Assembly: GCF_023015965.1 (NCBI RefSeq)
Contig: NZ_JALKAN010000002.1
Coordinates: 930,001-994,000, forward strand
DNA length: 64,000 nt
From: Allomuricauda sp. F6463D
GTDB taxonomy: Bacteria > Bacteroidota > Bacteroidia > Flavobacteriales > Flavobacteriaceae
Direction of reading: 5' to 3'
Part shown: piece after piece, positions 7,995 through 16,575 of the stretch
How the letters are laid out: every line of letters begins with the position of its first letter
Position numbering within the stretch: position 1 is the first letter of the stretch
Made by a program: the position numbers and the translations under genes
Notes under the pieces: model-generated
Told to the model about the DNA's origin: nothing
Seen by the model: only the letters and a program-made list of their open reading frames with translations
Database searches by the model: none

Positions 7995-9070
7995 TGGCCA
8001 TTAAGCTAAAAAAATCATACAAGTTTGCCATAAGGTCCTCTCTAGTTATTACACTTTTGATGACAATCGTGTTCATTGTATTTCATATGGACATTGGATC
8101 TATTAATTGGTTGTATACCATATTTTTTGCCATTATATGTTTTGTAACATGTTTTGCCATAATCCAAATTCGGGTGGAACGGTTTATATATCGACGAATC
8201 AAAAGAATATATGATGATGTGTCCCTTTTGGAATCTACTACTTTTTCTTCCAAACCAGTAACTACGGATATGAGAACTTTGGTTGAAGAAATAGAAAGGT
8301 TTGCCGAAGGAAAAAAAATAGAAATAGACACCCTTAAAATACGAGAGGAATATCGAAAGGATTTCTTAGGAAACGTGTCCCACGAATTAAAAACCCCACT
8401 CTTTACGGTCCAAGGTTATATCTTAACCCTTTTGGATGGAGCTATGAAGGATAAAAAACTGCGTAAAAAATACCTTCAGCGTGCCAATAAAGGGGTGGAA
8501 CGTTTAATTTATATCGTAAAAGACCTTGATTTAATAACCAAGCTCGAAGTAGGTGAACTAAAGCTGGAACGAGAAGATTTCGATATCGTTGACCTTATTC
8601 AAAACACATTTGACCTTTTGGAGATGGGAGCTGCCAAAAAGGAAATATCCCTCACTTTTGATATGGACTACCCCGACCCTATATATGTAAATGGAGACAA
8701 GGAAAAAATACAACAGGTGATGAGTAACCTATTGGTTAATTCCATAAAATATGGCCTGCCAAAGGGAACAACTGAGGTAAGTGTGGAGAATTTGATTAAA
8801 AACAAGGTAATCGTTAGGGTTACGGACAATGGTGCCGGAATACCTAAGCAGCATATCCCTAGACTTTTTGAACGATTTTATCGTGTGGATCAGAGCGGAA
8901 GCCGAAGCGAGGGAGGATCCGGGCTTGGATTGGCCATTGTTAAACACATTGTGGAGGCTCACGACGAAAAAATCTATGTGGAGAGTGAACTAGATGTAGG
9001 TTCAGAATTCTCCTTTACCCTCGAAAAAACTTCGAACAACAGCGAAAAACCCGCTACCGATTCAAATTGA
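7994..9070 (+). CDS. PhoR-like sensor histidine kinase
   Basis: 358 residues. Two membrane helices at about 13-31 and 38-58 with almost no periplasmic loop, a short linker, HisKA domain with His130 (FLGNVSHELKTP) and HATPase_c with N box (NLLVNSIKYG), G1 (DNGAGIP) and G2 (GGSGLGLAIVKHI). The absence of a sizeable extracytoplasmic domain and of a PAS domain suggests it senses the membrane or a partner protein, as in PhoR-type kinases that listen to the Pst transporter. The gene starts inside the regulator's stop codon. Its last 97 bp overlap the 3' end of the convergent glycosyltransferase gene. Confidence 0.92.
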   Translation: MAIKLKKSYKFAIRSSLVITLLMTIVFIVFHMDIGSINWLYTIFFAIICFVTCFAIIQIRVERFIYRRIKRIYDDVSLLESTTFSSKPVTTDMRTLVEEIERFAEGKKIEIDTLKIREEYRKDFLGNVSHELKTPLFTVQGYILTLLDGAMKDKKLRKKYLQRANKGVERLIYIVKDLDLITKLEVGELKLEREDFDIVDLIQNTFDLLEMGAAKKEISLTFDMDYPDPIYVNGDKEKIQQVMSNLLVNSIKYGLPKGTTEVSVENLIKNKVIVRVTDNGAGIPKQHIPRLFERFYRVDQSGSRSEGGSGLGLAIVKHIVEAHDEKIYVESELDVGSEFSFTLEKTSNNSEKPATDSN

Positions 9071-10086
9071 GCCAACCCATCATAATCATCCATCAGGGAT
9101 AAATCCGCCAAAGTAAAAGTATCTTGCCTGCTACAGGGAGCAATTCCTTGTTTTTGCATTCTTTTGGCCAAATATTCCTGTTCATACTGACCAGGGGTTG
9201 GAATAAAAAATGCTTTTTTTTCCAATTTTGCAAGATCCATAATAGTTGTATATCCAGATCTGCATAGCACTTTGGTGCTTCGGTTCAAGGCATTTTCCAG
9301 TTCCATCGATTTCATAAAATTATAAATCAATATTTTTCCATTGGGTAAATGGATTTCTTCTTGTGTTTGAACATCTTCGATTTTGCCTTTCACAAAGAGG
9401 ATATTGCCTTTGAAATTTTGTAATTCAAGCAGTAATTTCTCTTCCAATATAGTGCGTTGCGGCTCAGGACCGGAGAGCAAAACCATTAAATCATGAACTT
9501 TGGGCAGTTCTTTTTTTTCAAACCGACTTAAAGGCCCGATATATGAAATGTTCAATTTGGAATTTTTCAGATGCCCCAGCTTTCCTGATAAATTTGGTTT
9601 TTCTTTTACATCCGGTACCCAACAACCATCAAACTTTTTTATGATATTTTGATGTGCCTTGGAGCTCATCCACGTGGTGTTCCCAGAGAGTACATTAAGC
9701 TGATGCGTAATGAACACACAAGGGACTTTTTTGTAATAAGCACCCAGCCTATTGTCGGAAATAATTCCATCTAAGCCGTGTGTTTTTACTAATCTTTTCA
9801 CCATTTTTTTCTCTTTGGCAATTGCCTTGAACACTTTGGGTGAATCCCAAATCATTTTTAGTTTAAAATTCTTCCCTTTTTCGGCATAAGAAATTTTATA
9901 GGACGGTAATTCGAAAGCTGGTAAATAAGGAAACTCTTTTTTTAGTAAAGAAAGCGCAACCCCATCCGAAGCAATGATTGGTATGTGTCCATGATCTAGC
10001 AATGCATGAATTATTGGTATGCATCTTGTGGCATGCCCCAGCCCCCAATTTAATGGGGCGACCAAAATACGTTTGGAATTTTGCAT
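8974..10086 (-). CDS. MurG-like (GT-B fold) glycosyltransferase
   Basis: 370 residues. The N-terminus ILVAPLNWGLGHATRCIPII is the glycine-rich loop of UDP-sugar GT-B transferases such as MurG and related lipid glycosyltransferases. A C-terminal donor-site region is visible: LVLLSGPEPQRT, then RSGYTTIMDLAKLEKKAFFIPTP-G, close to the MurG SRAGA-T---L pattern. It is predicted to be cytoplasmic or membrane-peripheral and to move a hexose or HexNAc to an envelope acceptor, which is unknown. MurG itself would normally lie in the dcw cluster, so this is a paralogous family. It is convergent with the sensor kinase, with 97 bp shared. Confidence 0.8.
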   Translation of the reverse strand: MQNSKRILVAPLNWGLGHATRCIPIIHALLDHGHIPIIASDGVALSLLKKEFPYLPAFELPSYKISYAEKGKNFKLKMIWDSPKVFKAIAKEKKMVKRLVKTHGLDGIISDNRLGAYYKKVPCVFITHQLNVLSGNTTWMSSKAHQNIIKKFDGCWVPDVKEKPNLSGKLGHLKNSKLNISYIGPLSRFEKKELPKVHDLMVLLSGPEPQRTILEEKLLLELQNFKGNILFVKGKIEDVQTQEEIHLPNGKILIYNFMKSMELENALNRSTKVLCRSGYTTIMDLAKLEKKAFFIPTPGQYEQEYLAKRMQKQGIAPCSRQDTFTLADLSLMDDYDGLAQFESVAGFSLLFEVFSRVKENSEPTSSSLST

Positions 10087-10127
10087 AATATCAAAAAAAC
10101 AAAATGCGAATTACTTTTAGATTTCCT

Positions 10128-10135
10128 TAGTTTTG
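10128..10135 (+). promoter_or_regulatory. -7 promoter box for trmB
   Basis: TAGTTTTG matches TAnnTTTG exactly, 36 bp upstream of the GTG start of trmB. It lies in an 85-bp divergent gap. Confidence 0.5.
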
Positions 10136-10171
10136 CGAAATCATTAATTTTTTGCGCAATAAAATTCGGAA

Positions 10172-10840
10172 GTGGGAAGTAAAAACAAACTCAAGAGGTT
10201 TAAAGAGAATGAAACATTTGGAAATGTGGTTCAGCCTACACGGGAGGATGTTTTGGCTGGATTTGAGCATAAGGGCAATTGGGGAAGCTTTTTTGGGAAT
10301 AATAATCCCATTGTTTTGGAACTTGGCTGTGGTAAAGGTGAATACACCGTGGGTCTGGCTAAAAGAAACCCAAACAAAAACTATATTGGGATAGATATAA
10401 AAGGTGCAAGATTTTGGCGAGGTGCAAAAACTGCGATAGAGCAAGAATTAAGCAACGTAGCTTTTTTGCGCACCCAAATTGAACTGGTGGATCATCTTTT
10501 TGGAGCGGATGAGGTAAGCGAAATTTGGATTACCTTTCCCGACCCACAGATAAAATACAAACGAACAAAACATAGGATGACCAATCCCGTATTTTTGGAA
10601 CGCTATAAAAAAATTCTTAAGCCGGAGGGGGTTATAAATTTAAAGACCGATAGTGAGTACATGCATGGATATACACTCGGGATCATACAAGGGTTGGGGC
10701 ACGAAATTTTATATGCCAATCACGACGTATATAAAAATGAGGGAAGCCCATCCGAAGTTCTGGAAATCCAAACTTTCTATGAAAATCAGTATCTTGAAAA
10801 CGGAAAACCAATCACTTTCATCCAATTTAGGATAACCTGA
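10172..10840 (+). CDS. trmB: tRNA (guanine-N7)-methyltransferase
   Basis: 222 residues. TrmB uses S-adenosylmethionine to methylate N7 of G46 in the tRNA variable loop. Visible motifs: SAM-binding LELGCGKGEYTVGLA at about 49-63, IGIDIKGARFWRG, and the family-specific WITFPDPQIKYKRTKHR. The start codon is GTG at 10172, chosen because MGSKNKLKRFKENETF is the conserved flavobacterial N-terminus. A 3-bp gap separates it from the LysE-family gene downstream, and the next gene follows 1 bp after that, so the three form one operon. Confidence 0.95.
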   Translation: MGSKNKLKRFKENETFGNVVQPTREDVLAGFEHKGNWGSFFGNNNPIVLELGCGKGEYTVGLAKRNPNKNYIGIDIKGARFWRGAKTAIEQELSNVAFLRTQIELVDHLFGADEVSEIWITFPDPQIKYKRTKHRMTNPVFLERYKKILKPEGVINLKTDSEYMHGYTLGIIQGLGHEILYANHDVYKNEGSPSEVLEIQTFYENQYLENGKPITFIQFRIT

Positions 10841-10843
10841 CCA

Positions 10844-11479
10844 ATGACCCACGTACTTATTCTTTTTTTTGCCACCTTTTCTGCAGCCTTTATGGCCACG
10901 GTGCCTCCCGGGTTGCTAAATATGAATGCGGCAAAGGTTAGCGTTGAAAAAGGAAAGCTTAATGGGGTTATTTTTAGCTTAGGAGTTTCTAGTACTATTA
11001 TGGTACAGGCCTATATCGCAGTTTATATTTCTAAGTTTTTATACAGAAATCCAGAGGTTATCGATATTTTGTTTAAAATAGCTGTAGCGGTGTTTGCCTT
11101 TTTCGCTATCTACTTCTTTGTTATGGCAAAACGAAACAAAACCCAGACTCAGGCCATAAAGGAGGTTAACCTTAGTAAAAAAAACAGTTTTTTTAAAGGG
11201 ATTTTGTTGGCAGCACTTAATTTATTGACCATTCCATACTATAGCGGCCTTAATGCTATGTGGAACGAGGCGGGTTGGATCAAATTTGAGGCCAAGGATA
11301 TTACCACCTTTGTTGTAGCTGCTGGGGCAGGTACATTTTCAGTACTGTACCTCTATACCTTTTATTTTGATAAGATGGAGACCAAGACCAATCGTTTCTC
11401 AAAGAATTCCAACTATATATTAAGTGGCTTAATGCTACTGTTGCTAATCATTACACTTATTCGGATAATGTACCGTTAA
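10844..11479 (+). CDS. LysE/RhtB-family translocator
   Basis: 211 residues with about six hydrophobic helices. The N-terminal helix holds the family motif VPPGLLNMNAAKVSVEKGK, matching the PGP-x6-GR pattern of LysE exporters in relaxed form. Members export amino acids or small metabolites. A central basic loop (MAKRNKTQTQ) separates the two halves, as usual. Nothing shows the substrate. It sits between trmB and an alkyltransferase-like gene with gaps of 3 and 1 bp. Confidence 0.82.
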   Translation: MTHVLILFFATFSAAFMATVPPGLLNMNAAKVSVEKGKLNGVIFSLGVSSTIMVQAYIAVYISKFLYRNPEVIDILFKIAVAVFAFFAIYFFVMAKRNKTQTQAIKEVNLSKKNSFFKGILLAALNLLTIPYYSGLNAMWNEAGWIKFEAKDITTFVVAAGAGTFSVLYLYTFYFDKMETKTNRFSKNSNYILSGLMLLLLIITLIRIMYR

Positions 11480-11480
11480 G

Positions 11481-11804
11481 ATGGAAGAAAAAAATTTCTT
11501 TGATAAAGTGTACGAAGTGGCCCAACAAATTCCTTATGGTAAAGTCACATCTTATGGGGCCATTGCCAAATATCTCGGTGCCGCACGAAGCGCTAGGATG
11601 GTCGGTTGGGCCATGAACAATTCCCATGCCAAGGATGTCCCCGCACACCGCGTGGTAAACCGCGTTGGCGTGTTAACCGGAAAGCATCATTTTGATGGTA
11701 CGAATATTATGCAACAACTCCTCGAAAATGAAGGCGTTTTAGTAAAGGACAATCAAATCGTTGATTTTAAAAAGTACTTTTGGGATCCTTCTAAAGAGCT
11801 TTGA
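11481..11804 (+). CDS. Alkyltransferase-like protein (MGMT fold, catalytic Cys replaced)
   Basis: 107 residues matching the DNA-binding domain of O6-alkylguanine-DNA alkyltransferase: VAQQIPYGKVTSYGAIAKYLG, the arginine finger region AARSARMVGWAMNN, then PAHRVVNRVG at 54-63. In true MGMT the motif is PCHRV; here Ala55 takes the place of the alkyl-accepting cysteine. This is the mark of ATL proteins, which bind O6-alkylguanine and hand the lesion to nucleotide excision repair without removing the alkyl group. The gene stop directly abuts the stop of the convergent amidase. Confidence 0.9.
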   Translation: MEEKNFFDKVYEVAQQIPYGKVTSYGAIAKYLGAARSARMVGWAMNNSHAKDVPAHRVVNRVGVLTGKHHFDGTNIMQQLLENEGVLVKDNQIVDFKKYFWDPSKEL

Positions 11805-13466
11805 TCAATATCCTGGCGGATGCAATTCATCAAACGAAGTCTCGTCTTGGAATGCTTTGGCCAATAATAAAATACTTGCTTCATCATACAGATTTCCCAC
11901 AAATGTCATGCTTGTTGGATGATTTTTCTTATCCAACCCAGTAGGGACCGCAATTACGGGATGCCCTGTAAGATTGGTCGCCAAAAGTTGGTCATTTCCA
12001 AAAGTTGGGGATATCAATATATCGTAATCCTTTATCAAATCTTCCATTTTTTGAATAAGGACCTGTCGTTGTCTATTAGCTTGTAAATATTCCACGGCGG
12101 GTATAAATCTACTTTGCCTCAATGAATTGGCTCTTGACCTACGGTCTTGTTCCACCATTATATCTACCCCTTTGGAACGTACAAGTTCATCAAAAAAGGC
12201 TCCAGCTTCTGCTCTGAGAATGATATCGAAACCTCGGTAAGGGACATCTTTTGGCATGTCCACAGCGGTAGGTACAATGCCTATTTTTTTAAGTGATTTA
12301 AGCGCATTTCTGAGATTATCGCCGGAGGCTGTTGTATCTTTTTCAATATCGCTTTTTAAATAGGCAACCTTCAATTGTTTGATATCCTTTTTCCAATCAA
12401 CTCCAAAAGGAAGGTCTACCGTTGTTAGATCATTTTCGTCTTTACCTTGAATTGTTTGGAATACTATAGCGCAATCTTCTGCATTTCTTCCTAATGGGCC
12501 TACTTTGTCCATAGACCAGCTCAAACTCATTACGCCATGTCTACTTACACGTCCATATGTTGGTCGAAGACCGGTAACCCCGTTTCGTGTACTTGGGGAT
12601 GTAATGGAGCCTAAAGTTTCTGTTCCCAAAGCAAATGGAACAAGACCTGCAGAAGTTGCAGAACCTGATCCCGCTGAAGAACCACTAGCTCCTTGGGTAG
12701 TGTCCCATGGGTTTTTTGTTTTACCATTAAACCAAACATCACCACGAGCCAATGCCCCGGAAACCAATTTGGCCACTAAAATAGCACCTGCATCTTCCAA
12801 TTTTTTTATAACTGTGGCGGTTTCTTCGATCATTTGACTCTTGTATGGAGCTGCTCCCCATGTGGTCGGATATCCAGGGACGGCCATAAGGTCTTTGGTG
12901 CCATAGGGTATGCCATGTAAAATCCCACGATAGTTACCGTTTTTAATTTCTTCATCGGCCTTTTTTGCTTGTTCCAATGCCAAGCTATCGGTAATGCTGA
13001 TACTGCACTGCAGAGCAGGTTGATATTTTTTTAAACGCGCCAGGAAAAACTTGGTAAGCTCTGTGGAGGTTATTTTTTGATGTTTGATGAGTGATGCCAG
13101 TTGTGGGATCGTATAAAATGCCAATAGGTTGTATGGTTCAGGTATTTCCACATTATCCGGAATATTCCATTGAGTCCCATTTTGTTGCTCTGGCATGGTG
13201 AAGCCAAAAGGTGTGGGGTCAAAACGGATTGCTGGAAAAACATCATTCCCTATGGGATATTTTCGTAACGAATCAAAACCACTTCGATTCCTTTTTAAAT
13301 ACGGATAAAGAGTGTCGATATCTTGCTTAGCAAAATGAAGACCGATCAATTTTTCCGATTTTTTAACATCTTTCTTGGTAAAGGTGTTTTTGTTGGTGGA
13401 ACAAGAGAACCAAATCAAGGAAATAAGTAATAAAATAAAAAGAGAGATTCTGTTTGTAGTTGGCAT
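11805..13466 (-). CDS. Lipoprotein amidase (amidase signature family)
   Basis: 553 residues with lipoprotein signal, lipid Cys22 (IWFSCSTNK). The catalytic core shows the Ser-cisSer-Lys triad: Lys in GIPYGTKDLMAVPG, and the glycine/serine-rich signature GASGSSAGSGSATSAG followed by FALGTETLGSITSPS. Family members hydrolyse carboxamides (peptide amides, amino-acid amides, indole acetamide). An N-terminal extension of about 100 residues precedes the core. With a lipid anchor it would act in the periplasm or on the surface. Substrate unknown. It is transcribed alone, convergent with the ATL gene. Confidence 0.9.
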   Translation of the reverse strand: MPTTNRISLFILLLISLIWFSCSTNKNTFTKKDVKKSEKLIGLHFAKQDIDTLYPYLKRNRSGFDSLRKYPIGNDVFPAIRFDPTPFGFTMPEQQNGTQWNIPDNVEIPEPYNLLAFYTIPQLASLIKHQKITSTELTKFFLARLKKYQPALQCSISITDSLALEQAKKADEEIKNGNYRGILHGIPYGTKDLMAVPGYPTTWGAAPYKSQMIEETATVIKKLEDAGAILVAKLVSGALARGDVWFNGKTKNPWDTTQGASGSSAGSGSATSAGLVPFALGTETLGSITSPSTRNGVTGLRPTYGRVSRHGVMSLSWSMDKVGPLGRNAEDCAIVFQTIQGKDENDLTTVDLPFGVDWKKDIKQLKVAYLKSDIEKDTTASGDNLRNALKSLKKIGIVPTAVDMPKDVPYRGFDIILRAEAGAFFDELVRSKGVDIMVEQDRRSRANSLRQSRFIPAVEYLQANRQRQVLIQKMEDLIKDYDILISPTFGNDQLLATNLTGHPVIAVPTGLDKKNHPTSMTFVGNLYDEASILLLAKAFQDETSFDELHPPGY

Positions 13467-13623
13467 ATTGGTTGAGAATTTCGAAATGATACTCCTAAAC
13501 TACATTTTTTCAAAAAAATGAACACTAATATCTATGTTCTTTATTTATAATTCTGGGTAGAAATCAAAAGTTATTTTTTTTAAAATTCAACAGTTCAACA
13601 TTCTAAATCTAACACCAACATCG

Positions 13624-13631
13624 TATCTTTG
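13624..13631 (+). promoter_or_regulatory. -7 promoter box for the mrp operon
   Basis: TATCTTTG, exact TAnnTTTG, 44 bp upstream of the mrp start in a 209-bp divergent gap that holds no other gene. Confidence 0.6.
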
Positions 13632-13675
13632 TAGTTTAGAATCAGTTCAAACAACTGATTGCAAAATTTGGATTA

Positions 13676-14815
13676 ATGAAGTTGAACAAAGCAGACATTC
13701 TCAAGGCATTGGAAATGATTTCGGCTCCAGGCGAGGGCCAAAATTTAGTAGAGAGCGGTTCCGTAACCAATGTGCAAGTATTCGGAGATGAGGTTGAAGT
13801 AGATGTCACCATTAAAAACCCCAGTCTTCAGGCGAAAAAGAAGACAGAGGTAGAGATATTGAAAATCATTCACAGTGAGGTATACGAGAAGGCGAAAATA
13901 AAAATCAACCTTAAGGTTGATGCTCCTGCAAAACCCAAAGTGAACCAGATAAAGGGTAACCCAATACCCGGAATTCAAAATATAATTGCGGTAGCATCAG
14001 GTAAAGGTGGTGTAGGTAAATCTACGGTAACCGCAAATTTAGCAGTCACATTGGCCAAAATGGGCTTTAAAGTGGGGCTTTTGGATACGGATATTTATGG
14101 GCCATCCATGCCTATTATGTTCGATGTGGCTGCAGAAAAGCCATTGTCCATCAACGTGGATGGCAAAGCCAAAATGAAACCTGTCGAAAATTATGGTGTA
14201 AAGTTACTTTCCATCGGATTTTTCACCGAGCCAAATCAAGCAGTGATATGGAGGGGGCCTATGGCAGCTAAAGCATTGAATCAAATGATTTTTGATGCAC
14301 ATTGGGGTGAACTCGATTTTCTTTTATTGGATTTACCGCCCGGTACTGGAGATATACATTTGAGCATTATGCAATCTTTGCCTGTAACAGGTGCAGTGGT
14401 AGTGAGTACCCCACAAGAAATTGCGCTGGCCGATGCCAGAAAAGGAGTTGCTATGTTCCAACAAGAAGCGATTAGTGTGCCTGTATTGGGAATCGTGGAG
14501 AATATGGCGTATTTTACACCAGCGGAGTTGCCAGACAATAAATATCACATTTTTGGCAAGCATGGTGCAAAAAACCTATCTGAAGATCTGGATGTTCCAT
14601 TTCTAGGAGAAATTCCTTTAGTTCAGAGCATTAGGGAGGCCGGTGACGTAGGAAGACCTGCTGCTTTACAGACAGCTACCCCAACAGAAGAAGCCTTTGA
14701 AGAACTTACAAAAAATGTGGTTCAGGAGTTGGTGAGAAGAAATACAGATCTCCCCCCGACCGAAGCTATTAAGATTACAACAATGGCTGGTTGTGCAGCT
14801 GTTAAAAAGAAATGA
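13676..14815 (+). CDS. apbC: Mrp/ApbC-type Fe-S cluster carrier ATPase
   Basis: 379 residues: an N-terminal DUF59/FeS-assembly domain (about 5-80) fused to a MinD/ParA-like P-loop ATPase with deviant Walker A GKGGVGKST at 109-117 and LDTDIYGPSMP. Mrp/Nbp35 proteins deliver 4Fe-4S clusters to target enzymes in the cytosol. The usual CxxC pair that bridges the dimer is absent at its normal place (NMAYFTPAELPDNKYHIFG); a single cysteine lies near the C-terminus (MAGCAAVKKK). The stop overlaps the start of the Nfu gene by 4 bp (ATGA), a coupling consistent with a shared role in cluster transfer. Confidence 0.92.
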   Translation: MKLNKADILKALEMISAPGEGQNLVESGSVTNVQVFGDEVEVDVTIKNPSLQAKKKTEVEILKIIHSEVYEKAKIKINLKVDAPAKPKVNQIKGNPIPGIQNIIAVASGKGGVGKSTVTANLAVTLAKMGFKVGLLDTDIYGPSMPIMFDVAAEKPLSINVDGKAKMKPVENYGVKLLSIGFFTEPNQAVIWRGPMAAKALNQMIFDAHWGELDFLLLDLPPGTGDIHLSIMQSLPVTGAVVVSTPQEIALADARKGVAMFQQEAISVPVLGIVENMAYFTPAELPDNKYHIFGKHGAKNLSEDLDVPFLGEIPLVQSIREAGDVGRPAALQTATPTEEAFEELTKNVVQELVRRNTDLPPTEAIKITTMAGCAAVKKK

Positions 14816-15063
14816 GCATGACAACAATGACATCAGAAGAGACAAAAAGTAATGTGGAAAAGGCGTTGGAAGAGATACGACCTTTTTTGCAGAGCGATGG
14901 AGGAGATATTACCTTGATATCCATAGAGGACAATACCGTTAAGGTGCGTTTGGAAGGCAACTGCATTGGATGTAGTGTCAATCAAATGACTTTGAAGAGC
15001 GGTGTGGAAATGACAATAAAAAAATATGCGCCCCAAATTGAAGAGGTCATCAATATCAGTTAA
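14812..15063 (+). CDS. Nfu/NifU C-terminal domain Fe-S scaffold
   Basis: 83 residues, a stand-alone NifU-like domain: IRPFLQSDGGDITLISI, then GNCIGCSVNQMTLKSGVE with the CxxC that binds a bridging 4Fe-4S cluster in a homodimer. It overlaps the Mrp stop by ATGA and precedes a ferredoxin reductase and a ferredoxin, giving a small Fe-S assembly and electron-supply cluster. Internal ATGs at codons 3 and 6 could also serve as starts; I keep the first because of the overlap. Confidence 0.92.
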   Translation: MSMTTMTSEETKSNVEKALEEIRPFLQSDGGDITLISIEDNTVKVRLEGNCIGCSVNQMTLKSGVEMTIKKYAPQIEEVINIS

Positions 15064-15126
15064 CTGATAAAAATCATTAATCCTTTTTTGGGCAAGTCTT
15101 AAGTTGCAAGCCAAAACTTTTACTTT

Positions 15127-16185
15127 ATGATCAAAACCGATATTCTGATAATTGGAGCGGGACCTACGGGTCTCTTTGCTGTTTTTGAGGCAGGTCTGTT
15201 AAAACTAAAATGCCATTTAATTGATGCTTTGCCACAACCAGGTGGGCAATGTGCTGAGATTTATCCAAAAAAACCCATTTATGATATTCCAGGGTTTCCC
15301 GAAGTTTTGGCGGGAGATTTGGTGGATAATTTGATGGAACAGATCAAACCGTTCCAACCTGGTTTTACGCTCGGAGAACGTGCCGAAACCATTGATAAAT
15401 TAGATGATGGGACTTTTGTGGTCACTACCAATAAAGGAACCAAACACCATGCCCCTATAGTTGCTATTGCTGGGGGACTGGGTAGTTTTGAGCCTAGAAA
15501 GCCACTATTGGAGAATTTGGCAAAGTATGAGGATAATGGAGTGGCTTATATGATCAAGGAGCCCGAGATTTACAGAGGTAAAAAAGTATTGATTGCTGGA
15601 GGCGGTGATTCTGCTCTCGACTGGTCTATCTTTTTGGCAAATGTTGCCGATGAGGTTACCTTGGTGCACCGTAGAAATGAATTTAGAGGTGCTTTGGACT
15701 CTGTTGAGAAAGTACAGCAGCTTAAAAATGAGGGTAAAATTAATTTGATAACCCCTGCAGAAGTTGTCGCCCTAAAGGGTGAGAACAAATTAGAGAAAGT
15801 TACGGTAAAAAATACAACCACCTCCGACCTAACCGATGTAGAGGTAGATAATTTTATCCCGTTGTTTGGACTTTCACCTAAGTTAGGGCCAATTGCCAAT
15901 TGGGGATTGGAGATAGAAAAAAATGCCATCAAAGTGGATAATACATTGGATTATCAGACCAATATTCCCGGTATATATGCCATTGGTGATGTCAATACCT
16001 ATCCAGGTAAGCTAAAATTGATTTTGTGTGGTTTTCATGAAGCTACCTTAATGTGCCAAAGTGCTTATCAGAAGATATTCCCAGATAAAAAATACGTAAT
16101 GAAATATACTACCGTTGGTGGTGTAACCGGGTTTGATGGGAGTAAAAAAGAAGCGCCGAAAGCAGTTGTAAAAGCTATCGACTAA
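15127..16185 (+). CDS. Thioredoxin-reductase-like ferredoxin-NADP+ reductase
   Basis: 352 residues. FAD-binding GAGPTGLFAVFEAG at about 10-23, NADP-binding GGGDSALDWS at about 158-167, and a C-terminal FAD contact GIYAIGDVNTYPG. It has the thioredoxin-reductase fold but lacks the redox CxxC between the domains. This, together with the C-terminal extension, is the pattern of Bacillus YumC and Chlorobium-type FNR, which pass electrons between NADPH and ferredoxin. The 2Fe-2S ferredoxin encoded 57 bp downstream is its natural partner. It probably feeds reducing power to Fe-S assembly by the upstream Mrp and Nfu proteins; that link is inferred from neighbourhood. Confidence 0.9.
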   Translation: MIKTDILIIGAGPTGLFAVFEAGLLKLKCHLIDALPQPGGQCAEIYPKKPIYDIPGFPEVLAGDLVDNLMEQIKPFQPGFTLGERAETIDKLDDGTFVVTTNKGTKHHAPIVAIAGGLGSFEPRKPLLENLAKYEDNGVAYMIKEPEIYRGKKVLIAGGGDSALDWSIFLANVADEVTLVHRRNEFRGALDSVEKVQQLKNEGKINLITPAEVVALKGENKLEKVTVKNTTTSDLTDVEVDNFIPLFGLSPKLGPIANWGLEIEKNAIKVDNTLDYQTNIPGIYAIGDVNTYPGKLKLILCGFHEATLMCQSAYQKIFPDKKYVMKYTTVGGVTGFDGSKKEAPKAVVKAID

Positions 16186-16242
16186 ATACCAATGAAAACC
16201 AGCTTATAACTAACCACTAATTCCTACTTCCTTAGAAATATA

Positions 16243-16575
16243 ATGAGCGATATCAAGTTAAAGATTATAGACCGAGACGGCGAACTACACGAAGTAGACG
16301 CCCCAACTGATATGAACATGAACCTGATGGAGGTAGTGCGTTCCTACGAACTTGCACCAGAAGGAACCATAGGAATTTGTGGAGGCATGGCGATGTGTGC
16401 CTCTTGCCAATGCTACGTGAAATCCGACCATCAACTTCCTGAAAAATCGGATGATGAAGAGGCGATGTTGGCCGAAGCCTTTTTTGTGGAGGATAACAGC
16501 CGATTGGGTTGTCAAATCCATATCACAGAGGACTTGGATGGTCTGGAAGTGGAGTTGGCACCTGCCGAAGATTAA
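16243..16575 (+). CDS. Adrenodoxin-type 2Fe-2S ferredoxin
   Basis: 110 residues with the cluster ligands C-x5-C-x2-C (ICGGMAMCASCQCYV) and the fourth Cys in RLGCQIHI. The fold and the acidic C-terminus (DLDGLEVELAPAED) match ISC-type/adrenodoxin ferredoxins that supply electrons to Fe-S assembly or to monooxygenases. It follows the FNR-like reductase on the same strand. Its TAA stop shares the palindrome TTAA with the stop of the convergent ABC transporter gene. Confidence 0.93.
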   Translation: MSDIKLKIIDRDGELHEVDAPTDMNMNLMEVVRSYELAPEGTIGICGGMAMCASCQCYVKSDHQLPEKSDDEEAMLAEAFFVEDNSRLGCQIHITEDLDGLEVELAPAED

